Source: UBA11524 sp964547515 | GTDB lineage: Bacteria; Bacillota; Clostridia; Christensenellales; Aristaeellaceae | Assembly (NCBI GenBank): GCA_964547515.1 | Contig: CAZJOA010000023.1 | Coordinates: 1-23,237 of the forward strand | Direction: 5' to 3' | DNA length: 23,237 bases | Part shown: in pieces, positions 13,705-20,674 of the stretch | Layout of the letters: each line of letters begins with the position of its first letter | Position numbering within the stretch: the first letter of the stretch is position 1 | Program-made: the position numbers and the translations under genes | Notes under the pieces: model-generated | The model's database searches: none | The model's input: the letters and a program-made list of their open reading frames with translations, nothing else | Told to the model about the DNA's origin: nothing

Positions 13705-15488
13705 CATTTCTGGGGGGCGTATTCGAAGGTGACGTAGATGGTCTTGATCTGAGCGATGACCGCGTCATTGCGGTTGATGGGCGTGGGGGTCGCACCGGCG
13801 AGGTTGCCGTGGTGCATGCGCGCTGTGCCCACGGGGATGCTCTTCACCCACTCGTTGTAGAGGTTGACGCGGGTGGTCACGCCGTTATCCGAGGTGGTGT
13901 AGGCGCGGCCCTTCAGGTTATACTTCTCGCCGTTGATGCGCACTTCCTTGATGTCGATGATGTAATTGGGGTAGAGCACTTCGCCGTTGGCGATGCCGAT
14001 GGCGGCGAACGCCACGGACGCGGAATACCCCTGCTGCGTACCGGTGAAGTCGATGCCCACGGTGTAAGTGCCCTCGCCGGTGATCTCCACATCCGTGACG
14101 ACCATGCCGCCGGAAATGGCATCCGGCGTGTAGGTGTCCCCCACGGAGTAGGACAGCGCCCAGCCGCCGTCATTCCACATCAGCCAGGCCACGGCGGTCT
14201 CGTCCGTCACCTGGATGGCGTTCTCCAGGAAGGTGTCGGGGGCTGCGTCCATCGCGGCGGACAGGCGTTCCTGCGCGGCGGACTGCACCTGGGCGTAGTC
14301 CGTGTCCGCCTCGGCGGCGGCATTGCGGTTCAGGTAGAGCGCGGCCAGCTCCGCGTCGGCAAAGGCCAGATCACGGCGGACAAAGAAGCCGCTGCAATCC
14401 CACAGGCAGGAGGTCATGTCGTATGCGTCGCACAGGTCGAGGAAGCGCGTGTGATACGCCAGCGCATTGGCCTTCATTTCGCCGTCCGCACCGGGCAGCG
14501 CACCGTATTCGCCAATGACCACACCCACGCCCTGCCGGGTGAACTTCGTCAGCTTCGCGAGCTGCTCATCCATGTAGGCATAGTCGGACTTGGTGCCCCA
14601 GGCGGTCGCACCGGCGGCGGAGGACGCACCGCAGTAGCTCCACGGATCGTAGTAGTGGACGGACAGGAGCAGCTTGTCCTTCGCGGGATCGGCCGGCATG
14701 CGGAAGCGGTCATCGCAGGTCTGGTCGATGTTCGTGCCGTAGCCCGCAATCAGCAGGAAGCGCTGGGCGTTGTTCCCGCCGGTGGCGCGGACGGTGTCCA
14801 CAAAGGCCTGGTTGACCTCGTTGCACAGGGCGTAGCGGGCGTCGTCCGCCAGATAGGTCACGACGGAATCGCTGCAATAGAGCGGGGAATCCTCATCGAA
14901 GCGTGCGCCCAGCTCCTCATTGGCGGATTCGAAGATGACATAGTCGGAATAATCCGCAAAGCGCGCGGCGATCTGCTGCCACATGCCGATGTAGGCATCC
15001 ATGGCCTTTTGCCGGGTGCTCTCGTCCTCCGAGCCGAACATGCCCCACCAGCCGCCGTCCCAGTGGTCGTTGATGATGACGTACATCCCGGCGCTGCGGG
15101 CGTAGTCGACGACCTCCTGCACCCGGTCGAGGTAGGCCGGGTCGATGGTGACATCCCCGGCGGGGAGATTGGTGGCGTTGGTCATCCAGGCCACGGGGAT
15201 GCGGATGGTGTCGAATCCGGCGGCCTTCAGGGCGGTCAGCATCTCCGGCGTGGTGACCGGCTGACCCCAGGAGGTCTCATACACGGTGGGATCCGCCCCG
15301 GGGACATGCCCGCGGGTGTTGTCGCACGCCTCGAAGGTGTTGCCCAGGTTCGTGCCATTGCCCATCAGCCGGGTCACTTCCAGGGCGGTCAGATCGGCGC
15401 GGATCGTGCCGTCATCGGACGACTCCGCCAGGGCGGTCAGCGTGCACAGCGTCAGCAGTGCCAGCAGGGTACACAGAATGCGCTTCAT
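13704..15488 (-). CDS. secreted GH5 family endoglucanase/glycanase
   Basis: 594 aa: signal peptide (1-21), GH5 TIM-barrel catalytic domain (about 35-390), and a beta-rich C-terminal module (about 425-594), probably carbohydrate binding. GH5 hallmarks: GTNLGNTFEA (45-54), GFDTIRIPVAW (91-101), the HWDGGWW segment (142-148), acid/base Glu191 in FESANEEL, HYYDPW (278-283), and nucleophile Glu327 in VVIGEYGA. It would cut beta-1,4-glucan or related plant polysaccharide outside the cell. It resembles subfamily 4 cellulases, but the substrate is not certain. The upstream AAAGGATG site is modest. The gene ends where a heptamer repeat array begins. Confidence 0.92.
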   Translation of the reverse strand: MKRILCTLLALLTLCTLTALAESSDDGTIRADLTALEVTRLMGNGTNLGNTFEACDNTRGHVPGADPTVYETSWGQPVTTPEMLTALKAAGFDTIRIPVAWMTNATNLPAGDVTIDPAYLDRVQEVVDYARSAGMYVIINDHWDGGWWGMFGSEDESTRQKAMDAYIGMWQQIAARFADYSDYVIFESANEELGARFDEDSPLYCSDSVVTYLADDARYALCNEVNQAFVDTVRATGGNNAQRFLLIAGYGTNIDQTCDDRFRMPADPAKDKLLLSVHYYDPWSYCGASSAAGATAWGTKSDYAYMDEQLAKLTKFTRQGVGVVIGEYGALPGADGEMKANALAYHTRFLDLCDAYDMTSCLWDCSGFFVRRDLAFADAELAALYLNRNAAAEADTDYAQVQSAAQERLSAAMDAAPDTFLENAIQVTDETAVAWLMWNDGGWALSYSVGDTYTPDAISGGMVVTDVEITGEGTYTVGIDFTGTQQGYSASVAFAAIGIANGEVLYPNYIIDIKEVRINGEKYNLKGRAYTTSDNGVTTRVNLYNEWVKSIPVGTARMHHGNLAGATPTPINRNDAVIAQIKTIYVTFEYAPQK

Positions 15489-15533
15489 GGTTCACTCATC
15501 CTTTCTGGGTCGAAAACGATTTCCAATGAAAAC

Positions 15534-15562
15534 AGTGTATCACGTTTTGCCCTGCGGCGCAA
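15534..15562 (-). promoter_or_regulatory. probable promoter of the GH5 gene
   Basis: On the minus strand TTGCGC (15562-15557), a 17-nt spacer and TACACT (15539-15534) lie about 45 nt before the ATG. It is a moderate match to consensus. A direct operator could not be recognised. Confidence 0.5.
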
Positions 15563-15630
15563 GGGAAATATTCGTGGACGCTGCGGGATGGCAGCATGCC
15601 GGGCGGTCGCCAGTGCGACATGTTCACTCA

Positions 15631-16854
15631 TCATTCCGCATGCTCAGTGATCGCTGCAATGCGCTCGCTGAGCGGCGGATGGCTGTATTCCAGCACGACC
15701 AGTGCCTTGGCGGGGGCGAGGTGGGAGAAGTTCTCCCGGGCGAGCTTCTTCAGGGCGACGACCATCGCCTCGCCGCAGCCCTCCCTGACGGCCTGCTGGT
15801 CGGCACGGAATTCCGCATGACGGCTGTAGGCATTCGTCGCCATGCCCGTCAGCGGCTGGAGCAGCCCCATCAGCCCGGTCAGCAGGATGAATGCGAAGCC
15901 GTAGTTCACTGCATCAAAGCCAAATGCGGTATGCATGGCGGGCGTGCGGACGGTGAGCCACACCGCCACGGACATCAGCAGCAGGTTGCCCAGGTTCATG
16001 ATCTGCTGCTTGAGCACGTCCCTGTGCAGGCCATGCCCCAGCTCATGGGCGAAGACCGCGCAGATCTCGTCCGCATTCATGGCGTTGACCAGATTGTCAT
16101 ACAGCACGATGCGCTTCATCCTGCCAAATCCGGTGAAATAGGCGTTCAGCTTCGTCGTCCGCCGCGATGCGTCCATCACCTCGATGGCCTTCACCTGATA
16201 GCCGTGCTTCTCCAGCAGGGTCATCAGCCGCGTGCGCAGCTCGCCCTCCTCCAGGGGGACGAATTTGTTCCCCAATCGGCTGAACACAGGCCCGTACAGG
16301 AAGGAGATCACCAGCGTGAACACGAACACCGCCCCGGTGAAGGCCAGCACCATCCAGTCGCCCAGCGCCCGGTGAATGCACATCAGCAGCCCGGACAGCA
16401 GCACCGACAGCAGCAGCTCCAGCACGAAACTGCGGATCTGGTCGGTCACGAAGGTCTTCACCGTGCTGCGGTTGAAGCCGTATTTCTGCTCGATGACCAT
16501 CGTGTCCACCCAGCTGAAGCCCAGGAAGACCACCGTTTCCACCACGGAGGACGTCAGCAGCACCGAAAGCAACTGCATGAAGCCGTTCGCCGGGAAATGC
16601 GCCGCCACCCGGGCGTATACGTCAAAGCCCAGCAGCGCCATGGTCAGCACCCAGGACACCAGTGTCCGCAGGATGGACAGGCGGCTGTTCTCCGCGTGAT
16701 AATCCTGCCAGCGGCGGTAGGATGCCGCGTCGTAGACATCCGCCACATTGGCGGGGGTCGGATTCTTCACGCTGCGGCGCTGGACGAGGTTGAGCACCAG
16801 CGTATAGGCATGCTGCAAGGTGAACAGAATGAGGAAGATGGATTTCCAGTTCAT
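15631..16854 (-). CDS. M48 family membrane metalloprotease (Ste24/CAAX prenyl protease-like)
   Basis: 407 aa zinc endopeptidase embedded in the membrane. An N-terminal domain with several helices (1-20, 60-80, 93-115, 145-190) matches the Ste24 N-terminal region, including YGFNRST (125-131). The catalytic domain has HELGH (270-274: His270, His274, Glu271), further helices (285-302, 318-340), and the third zinc ligand Glu348 in SRHAEFRADQQA. In bacteria such enzymes act in membrane protein quality control; CAAX processing is not implied. The ribosome binding site is weak (GGGGTG). The heptamer array (16873-16907) lies directly upstream, so the promoter must be within or beyond it. Confidence 0.93.
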   Translation of the reverse strand: MNWKSIFLILFTLQHAYTLVLNLVQRRSVKNPTPANVADVYDAASYRRWQDYHAENSRLSILRTLVSWVLTMALLGFDVYARVAAHFPANGFMQLLSVLLTSSVVETVVFLGFSWVDTMVIEQKYGFNRSTVKTFVTDQIRSFVLELLLSVLLSGLLMCIHRALGDWMVLAFTGAVFVFTLVISFLYGPVFSRLGNKFVPLEEGELRTRLMTLLEKHGYQVKAIEVMDASRRTTKLNAYFTGFGRMKRIVLYDNLVNAMNADEICAVFAHELGHGLHRDVLKQQIMNLGNLLLMSVAVWLTVRTPAMHTAFGFDAVNYGFAFILLTGLMGLLQPLTGMATNAYSRHAEFRADQQAVREGCGEAMVVALKKLARENFSHLAPAKALVVLEYSHPPLSERIAAITEHAE

Positions 16855-16872
16855 AAAAACACCCCGTTTGAT

Positions 16873-16907
16873 GGAATTAGGAATGAGGAATGAGGAATTA
16901 TGAATTG
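16873..16907 (+). repeat. GGAATKA heptamer array, copy 4
   Basis: Five units: GGAATTA, GGAATGA, GGAATGA, GGAATTA, TGAATTG. It lies in the 129-nt spacer between the start of the M48 gene and the end of cinA, both on the minus strand. The rest of the spacer holds a 9-bp imperfect hairpin (16948-16956/16971-16980) without a T tract. Confidence 0.85.
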
Positions 16908-16983
16908 AGAGTCTCCGTACCCGGCAGCACCGGAGAGCGAGGAGCGTCCGTTGTCCTGCGAAAAATGGGGGGACGAACGGCCT

Positions 16984-17457
16984 TCACATCCCCACGGCGG
17001 CGTCGTAGATGGCGCGGATGGCGTGCTCCACGGCCTGACGGCGGATGTCCGCGCGGCTGCCGGTCAGAAGCAGGCGGACGGCTCGGGTGTCGTGCCCTGT
17101 GCTGACGCCGATGCACACCGTCCCCACGGGCAGCTCGGGCGAACCGCCGCCCGGGCCGGCCAGACCGGTGGCGCTGACGGCGATGTCCACACCCAGGCGG
17201 ATGCGCGTGCCCTCGGCCATGGCACGGGCGACTTCCACGCTGACGACGCCCTTTTCGGCGATGAGTGCCGCGTCCACCCCGGCCAGCAGGGTCTTCGTGT
17301 CTGTCTGGTAGGTGACCAGTCCGCCCCGCACGACGGCGGATGCACCCGGCACGTCCACCAGCGTCGCGCAGATCAGTCCGCCGGTCAGGCTCTCACAGGC
17401 GGCGCAGGTCAGGCCGCGTTCCGTCAGCGCGGCAATGGTCAGGGAGGCAAGCTCCAT
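16984..17457 (-). CDS. pncC: CinA C-terminal family / nicotinamide-nucleotide amidohydrolase
   Basis: 157 aa, the single-domain PncC form that deamidates NMN to nicotinate mononucleotide in the pyridine nucleotide salvage cycle. Motifs: ACESLTGGLICATLVDVPGAS (20-40) with catalytic Ser23, GGLVTYQTDTK (45-55, Lys55), and VSATGLAGPGGGSPELPVGTV (94-114), all characteristic. I start at ATG 17457, which begins MELASLTIAALTERG in line with the family; an AGGAAG site lies about 10 nt upstream. A longer frame exists upstream but has no family match. The window has no N-terminal CinA domain, so this is the stand-alone type. Confidence 0.92.
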   Translation of the reverse strand: MELASLTIAALTERGLTCAACESLTGGLICATLVDVPGASAVVRGGLVTYQTDTKTLLAGVDAALIAEKGVVSVEVARAMAEGTRIRLGVDIAVSATGLAGPGGGSPELPVGTVCIGVSTGHDTRAVRLLLTGSRADIRRQAVEHAIRAIYDAAVGM

Positions 17458-17496
17458 GGGCAATGCACTTCCTTTTCGGACGAATTTCATCGTATC

Positions 17497-17505
17497 ATTA
17501 TACCA
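17497..17505 (-). promoter_or_regulatory. extended -10 promoter of pncC
   Basis: TGG-TATAAT on the minus strand (17505-17497), a perfect -10 box with extension, 40 nt before the ATG. The -35 region (TGGCGG) is poor, as is usual with extended -10 promoters. Confidence 0.7.
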
Positions 17506-17630
17506 CAGTTGGAAGACATCCGCCACTGAAATGCACAGGAAAATCAGCAGAAGGGGCGAAAAAAGCACAGATTTTCCATCATGCTGCGCGGGAAAAGGGC
17601 GCATACTGCATGCGGAAGGAGGGATGCAAA

Positions 17631-17783
17631 ATGACGGAGCGGCCGCATAAGCGTTCGCGGGATCTGGTGGAGGCCATCATCGCCGAGCAGCGCCGGAAGG
17701 ATCGCACGGATGTGCTGGGCTCGTACACCGGTGTGCCCTGGGACGAATGGGACGAGCCCGTGCAGGACGTGGATGACCTGTGA
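17631..17783 (+). CDS. small acidic-tailed protein of unknown function (50 aa)
   Basis: AAGGAGGG (17616-17623) lies 7 nt before the ATG. The peptide has a basic helical first half (TERPHKRSRDLVEAIIAEQRRKDRTD) and a GSYTGVP-like turn followed by an acidic end, PVQDVDDL. I recall similar small proteins ending in a QDxDDL-like motif from other Clostridia, but no function is known to me. It overlaps the start of the PRC-barrel gene by 11 nt, so it is part of the same operon. No clear promoter is visible in the 173-nt divergent spacer on this strand. Confidence 0.75.
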   Translation: MTERPHKRSRDLVEAIIAEQRRKDRTDVLGSYTGVPWDEWDEPVQDVDDL

Positions 17784-18234
17784 CGTGCGTCTGGGGCGGC
17801 TCGTGGGGCTGCCGGCAGTGTGCGGCGAGAAGGTGGTCGGCCATGTGGAGCGTGCCATTCCCGATGTGGGGGACGGCATGCTGCGGGGATTGGTCATCCG
17901 CCGGGGACTGGGCAGCGCCAAATGGGCGGACAGGAGCGCCATTGCCGTGCTGGGGGATGTGTCCGTCATTCTGGACGCGCGGCCGGGGCGCGTCCCCCGT
18001 GGGGGAAGCGCCGCCTGGGGCACGGTGAAGGACGAGGGCGGACTGACCCTCGGCCGTGTGACCGACCTGTGGGTCGATCCGGAGACCTTCGCCATCACGG
18101 CGATGGAGATCACCCTGGGATGGATGGAGGAGCTGCGCGGGGGACGGAGGATCATCCGCCGATGGACGATCCGACCCGGCCGAACCGAAGCGCAGGTGCT
18201 CATCCCCCGGGACGAATGGGAAGGAGGGGTTTGA
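17773..18234 (+). CDS. PRC-barrel domain protein
   Basis: 153 aa with two PRC-barrel-like halves. The first has VRLGRLVGLPAV...EKVVGHVERAIPD...LRGLVIRRGLG (about 5-45). The second has GTVKDEGGLTLGRVTDLWVDPETFAITAMEITLGWMEELRGG (about 92-135). It resembles Bacillus YrrD-type proteins; PRC-barrels serve in RNA processing (RimM) and in membrane-associated complexes. ATG at 17773 lies inside the end of the preceding gene with AGGA 6 nt upstream; GTG 17785 is the alternative. Function unknown; the order PRC-barrel then AI-2E transporter is seen in other Bacillota. Confidence 0.8.
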   Translation: MTCDVRLGRLVGLPAVCGEKVVGHVERAIPDVGDGMLRGLVIRRGLGSAKWADRSAIAVLGDVSVILDARPGRVPRGGSAAWGTVKDEGGLTLGRVTDLWVDPETFAITAMEITLGWMEELRGGRRIIRRWTIRPGRTEAQVLIPRDEWEGGV

Positions 18235-18384
18235 ATGGGCAGGATGATGATCGGCTCTGCCATGGGGCTGATGGCGGGCATCGGGCTGATGATGTCCCCC
18301 ATGGGACGGAGCATCCGCAAGGATGTCAGCCGGGGCATGTGCAAGGCAAAGCGCTTTGCCCGACGCCTCGAACGCATGAAATGA
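18235..18384 (+). CDS. small membrane protein of unknown function (49 aa)
   Basis: AAGGAGGGG (18221-18229) precedes the ATG, which comes right after the PRC-barrel stop (TGA 18232-18234). The chain is one short Met-rich hydrophobic helix (MIGSAMGLMAGIGLMMSP) followed by a strongly basic tail with RSIRKDVSRG and CKAKRFARRLERMK. It looks like a single-pass or membrane-surface protein similar in plan to YtxH-like peptides. The next gene starts after 15 nt behind ACAGGAGG. The perfect operon spacing supports it as a real gene. Confidence 0.7.
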   Translation: MGRMMIGSAMGLMAGIGLMMSPMGRSIRKDVSRGMCKAKRFARRLERMK

Positions 18385-18399
18385 CAGGAGGCCGCCGGT

Positions 18400-19419
18400 A
18401 TGGAAGGCACGAAGCTCGCCGCCCATCGCCGGCGGCTGTTCCTGTGGGGCGCGGCGATCGTGGCGGTATTCCTTCTGCGCGGGGTGATCCTCGCCCTGGC
18501 GCGTCAGCTCCTTGCCGCGGCGGTGCTGATGCTCATCGGCCTGCCGCTGTGCCGCCAATTCGAGAAGCGTCTGCCGGGCGGGATGGCGGCGCTGCTGTCC
18601 CTGGTGGCGGTGGCGCTGGCGGCTGCGGCGCTGGTGCTCGCGGTGCTCCCGCCCATGGTGCGGCAGGTGCAGCAGGTGGGGGCGATGCTCCCGGCATTGG
18701 CGGAGAATGCCGCGTCTGCCTTGCAGGAGGGCGCTGCCTGGCTGAACGCCCGGGGCATCGACCTCGCGCCCCTGCGGGAGGGGCTGCTGGACAAGGCGAC
18801 GGGGCTGGCCGGACGCGCGATGAGCCGCCTGGTAGGCGCGGCGAAGAGCGCGGCCTCCGGGGTGAGTCAGGTGCTGCTGTCGCCGCTGCTGGCCTTTTAT
18901 CTGCTGCGGGACAGGAAGCGCATCGCGTCGGGGCTGACACTGCTGCTGCCGGTGGCATGCCGGAGCAGGGGCGTGCGCGCGGCACGGGAAATGCGCCGGG
19001 AGGCCGCGGCCTATCTGCGCGGGCAGCTGCTGATCTCCCTGGCCGTGGGCGGGCTGACGGCACTGGTGCTGGCGGTGCTGGGCATCCCCGGATGGCTGCT
19101 GCTGGGGCTGCTGATGGGGGTGATGGAGCTCATCCCGTATATCGGCCCGGTGATCGGCGGAGCACCGGCGGTGCTGCTGGCGCTGCAGGAGGGGTGGGGA
19201 CATGCGCTGTGGACGGCGGCGCTGCTGGTGGCCGTGCAGGAGCTGGAGGGCGCGGTGCTTTCCCCACGCATGGTGGGGGACGCGACGGCGCTCCACCCCA
19301 TGGCCGTGCTCCTGCTGGTGTCCGCCGGCGGCATGATTGCCGGTACAGCCGGGATGCTCCTGGCCATTCCCGCCGTGGTGAGCCTGCGCGGGGCGATCCA
19401 TGGCTGGCGCAACGGGTGA
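18400..19419 (+). CDS. AI-2E family transporter (PerM/YrrI-like)
   Basis: 339 aa, about eight membrane helices, with the family hallmark near the C-terminus: GWLLLGLLMGVMELIPYIGPVIGGAPAVLLALQEG (P-Y-I-G-P motif), an amphipathic middle region (residues 85-150), and SPLLAFYLLRDRKRI before the second helix group. Despite the name, most members are not autoinducer transporters; some are Na+/H+ antiporters and many are uncharacterised. ACAGGAGG (18384-18391) lies 8 nt before the ATG. Last gene of the operon; no clear terminator follows, and a heptamer array begins 29 nt downstream. In several Bacillota this gene precedes alaS; here it does not. Confidence 0.9.
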   Translation: MEGTKLAAHRRRLFLWGAAIVAVFLLRGVILALARQLLAAAVLMLIGLPLCRQFEKRLPGGMAALLSLVAVALAAAALVLAVLPPMVRQVQQVGAMLPALAENAASALQEGAAWLNARGIDLAPLREGLLDKATGLAGRAMSRLVGAAKSAASGVSQVLLSPLLAFYLLRDRKRIASGLTLLLPVACRSRGVRAAREMRREAAAYLRGQLLISLAVGGLTALVLAVLGIPGWLLLGLLMGVMELIPYIGPVIGGAPAVLLALQEGWGHALWTAALLVAVQELEGAVLSPRMVGDATALHPMAVLLLVSAGGMIAGTAGMLLAIPAVVSLRGAIHGWRNG

Positions 19420-19448
19420 CTGCCCGCCCGCTGCTGCATTCACTCTCT

Positions 19449-19483
19449 AAATTCCTAATTCCTCATTCTTAATTCCTAATTCA
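19449..19483 (-). repeat. GGAATKA heptamer array, copy 5 (reverse)
   Basis: On the minus strand: TGAATTA, GGAATTA, AGAATGA, GGAATTA, GGAATTT. It lies between the AI-2E gene and the promoter of the AAA ATPase operon; its end is 11 nt before the -35 box. Confidence 0.85.
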
Positions 19484-19494
19484 GCACAAGCGCC

Positions 19495-19524
19495 TTGCCC
19501 TTCCCCCGCCATGTATGGTACAAT
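19495..19524 (+). promoter_or_regulatory. promoter of the AAA ATPase / GH35 operon
   Basis: TTGCCC (19495-19500), an 18-nt spacer and an extended -10 TGG-TACAAT (19516-19524) lie 28 nt before the ATG at 19553, so the untranslated leader is short. Confidence 0.75.
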
Positions 19525-19552
19525 GTACCCATCATCCCCCGGGAGGTGCTTT

Positions 19553-20431
19553 ATGCTCTACCTCAGCCGTTTCACATTCCCCAGCCAGGAGGCGGAGTCC
19601 TTCGCCTTCCACGGGGCGAAGCGCCAGTGCTACAATACGAATTATCCCTTCGGGGTCATCGCGCGGTTCGATCCCACCGTCATCGAGATGGAACCGGTGA
19701 CCATCCTCTACGGCGGGAATGGCTCGGGCAAGTCCACCGCGCTGAATGTCATCGCGGAGAAGCTCAGGCTGCAAAGGGATGCCCGCTATAACCGTTCCAC
19801 CTTCTTTGAGGACTATGTCCGCCTGTGCGACGCGGAGATTCATGGCAGCGTGCCCCGTGTCAGCCGGATCATCACGTCGGATGACGTGTTCGATTACATG
19901 CTCAACCTCCGCGCGCTCAATGAGGGCATCGATGTGCGCCGGGAAGAGATCTTCCAGGAGTACATGGAAGACAACGATAAGACGAACCCCTTCCGTTTCC
20001 GCACGATGGAGGACTATGACCGGCTCAAGCGCGTCAACCTCGCCCGGCGTACCACCCAGAGCCGGTACACCCGGCAGCGCCTGGGCGGGAATGTCCGCGA
20101 GCAGTCCAATGGGGAGAGCGCGGCGTTCTACTTCACCAGCCGCATTCAGGACGGCGGACTCTACCTGCTGGACGAACCGGAAAACAGCCTGTCCCCCGCC
20201 CGGCAGACCGAGCTTCTCCAATTTTTGGAGGACTCCGCCCGCTTCTATGCCTGTCAGTTCATCATCGCGACCCATTCGCCCTTCCTGCTGGGCATGCGGG
20301 GCGCACGCATCTATGACATGGAGGCGGAGGACATCTGCCGCCGCAAATGGACGGAGCTGCCCGCCGTCCGGGCGTATCACGACTTTTTCCGCCGGCATGC
20401 GGCGGAATTCGGGGAGGACAAATCGGTATGA
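19553..20431 (+). CDS. AAA family (ABC-type) ATPase, RecF/Rad50-like
   Basis: 292 aa stand-alone ABC-class nucleotide-binding domain of the SMC/RecF kind, not a transporter ATPase. Walker A GGNGSGKST (54-62), signature SNGES (185-189), Walker B LYLLDEPENSLSP (203-215; Asp207, Glu208), H-loop THSPFL with His241. The lid between Walker A and the signature is short and helical (about 80-180), so there is no long coiled coil. GGGAGGTG (19541-19548) lies 4 nt before the ATG. Such ATPases occur both as housekeeping 'AAA family ATPase' genes and as parts of defence or toxin systems; here nothing else points to defence. The stop overlaps the next gene as ATGA. Confidence 0.88.
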   Translation: MLYLSRFTFPSQEAESFAFHGAKRQCYNTNYPFGVIARFDPTVIEMEPVTILYGGNGSGKSTALNVIAEKLRLQRDARYNRSTFFEDYVRLCDAEIHGSVPRVSRIITSDDVFDYMLNLRALNEGIDVRREEIFQEYMEDNDKTNPFRFRTMEDYDRLKRVNLARRTTQSRYTRQRLGGNVREQSNGESAAFYFTSRIQDGGLYLLDEPENSLSPARQTELLQFLEDSARFYACQFIIATHSPFLLGMRGARIYDMEAEDICRRKWTELPAVRAYHDFFRRHAAEFGEDKSV

Positions 20432-20661
20432 AGAGCTACCTCATCAAGGACACCACCCGCGCGGAACGGGAAGCCATCGTCGCGGAGGCGCTGGGCAATA
20501 TCGAGGCGAACTGCGACGGGTGCATGCCCGGTCTGGCGGAGATGTATCAGGCGTATATCGATGGGGACATGGAGCTGCGCGAATGCAACGCGGCCTTCAA
20601 CGCACGGTATGTGTCCGGGCGGCAGGGGTCGGAACGCAGCGGCTGCATGCAGGGGTACTGA
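20428..20661 (+). CDS. small conserved protein of unknown function (77 aa)
   Basis: Overlaps the ATPase stop by 4 nt. The chain starts MKSYLIKDTTRAEREAIVAEAL, then has a Cys-x-x-Cys (NCDGCMPG), then YQAYIDGDMELRECNAAFNARY and a Gly/Cys tail ending GCMQGY. I have seen similar short proteins in Clostridia, often with the unfounded label 'PurH'. The helical YIDGDMEL segment recalls antitoxin-like helices of VbhA type, but this is weak. Four cysteines (two in CxxC) suggest metal binding. Translational coupling to the ATPase hints at a joint role. Confidence 0.75.
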   Translation: MKSYLIKDTTRAEREAIVAEALGNIEANCDGCMPGLAEMYQAYIDGDMELRECNAAFNARYVSGRQGSERSGCMQGY

Positions 20662-20674
20662 GGAAGGAACAGAA

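Noticed and set aside
17458..17604. N-terminal extension of pncC.
   Set aside because: It would place the TATAAT promoter inside the coding region, and the extra residues have no similarity to the family; ATG 17457 gives the standard 157-aa length.
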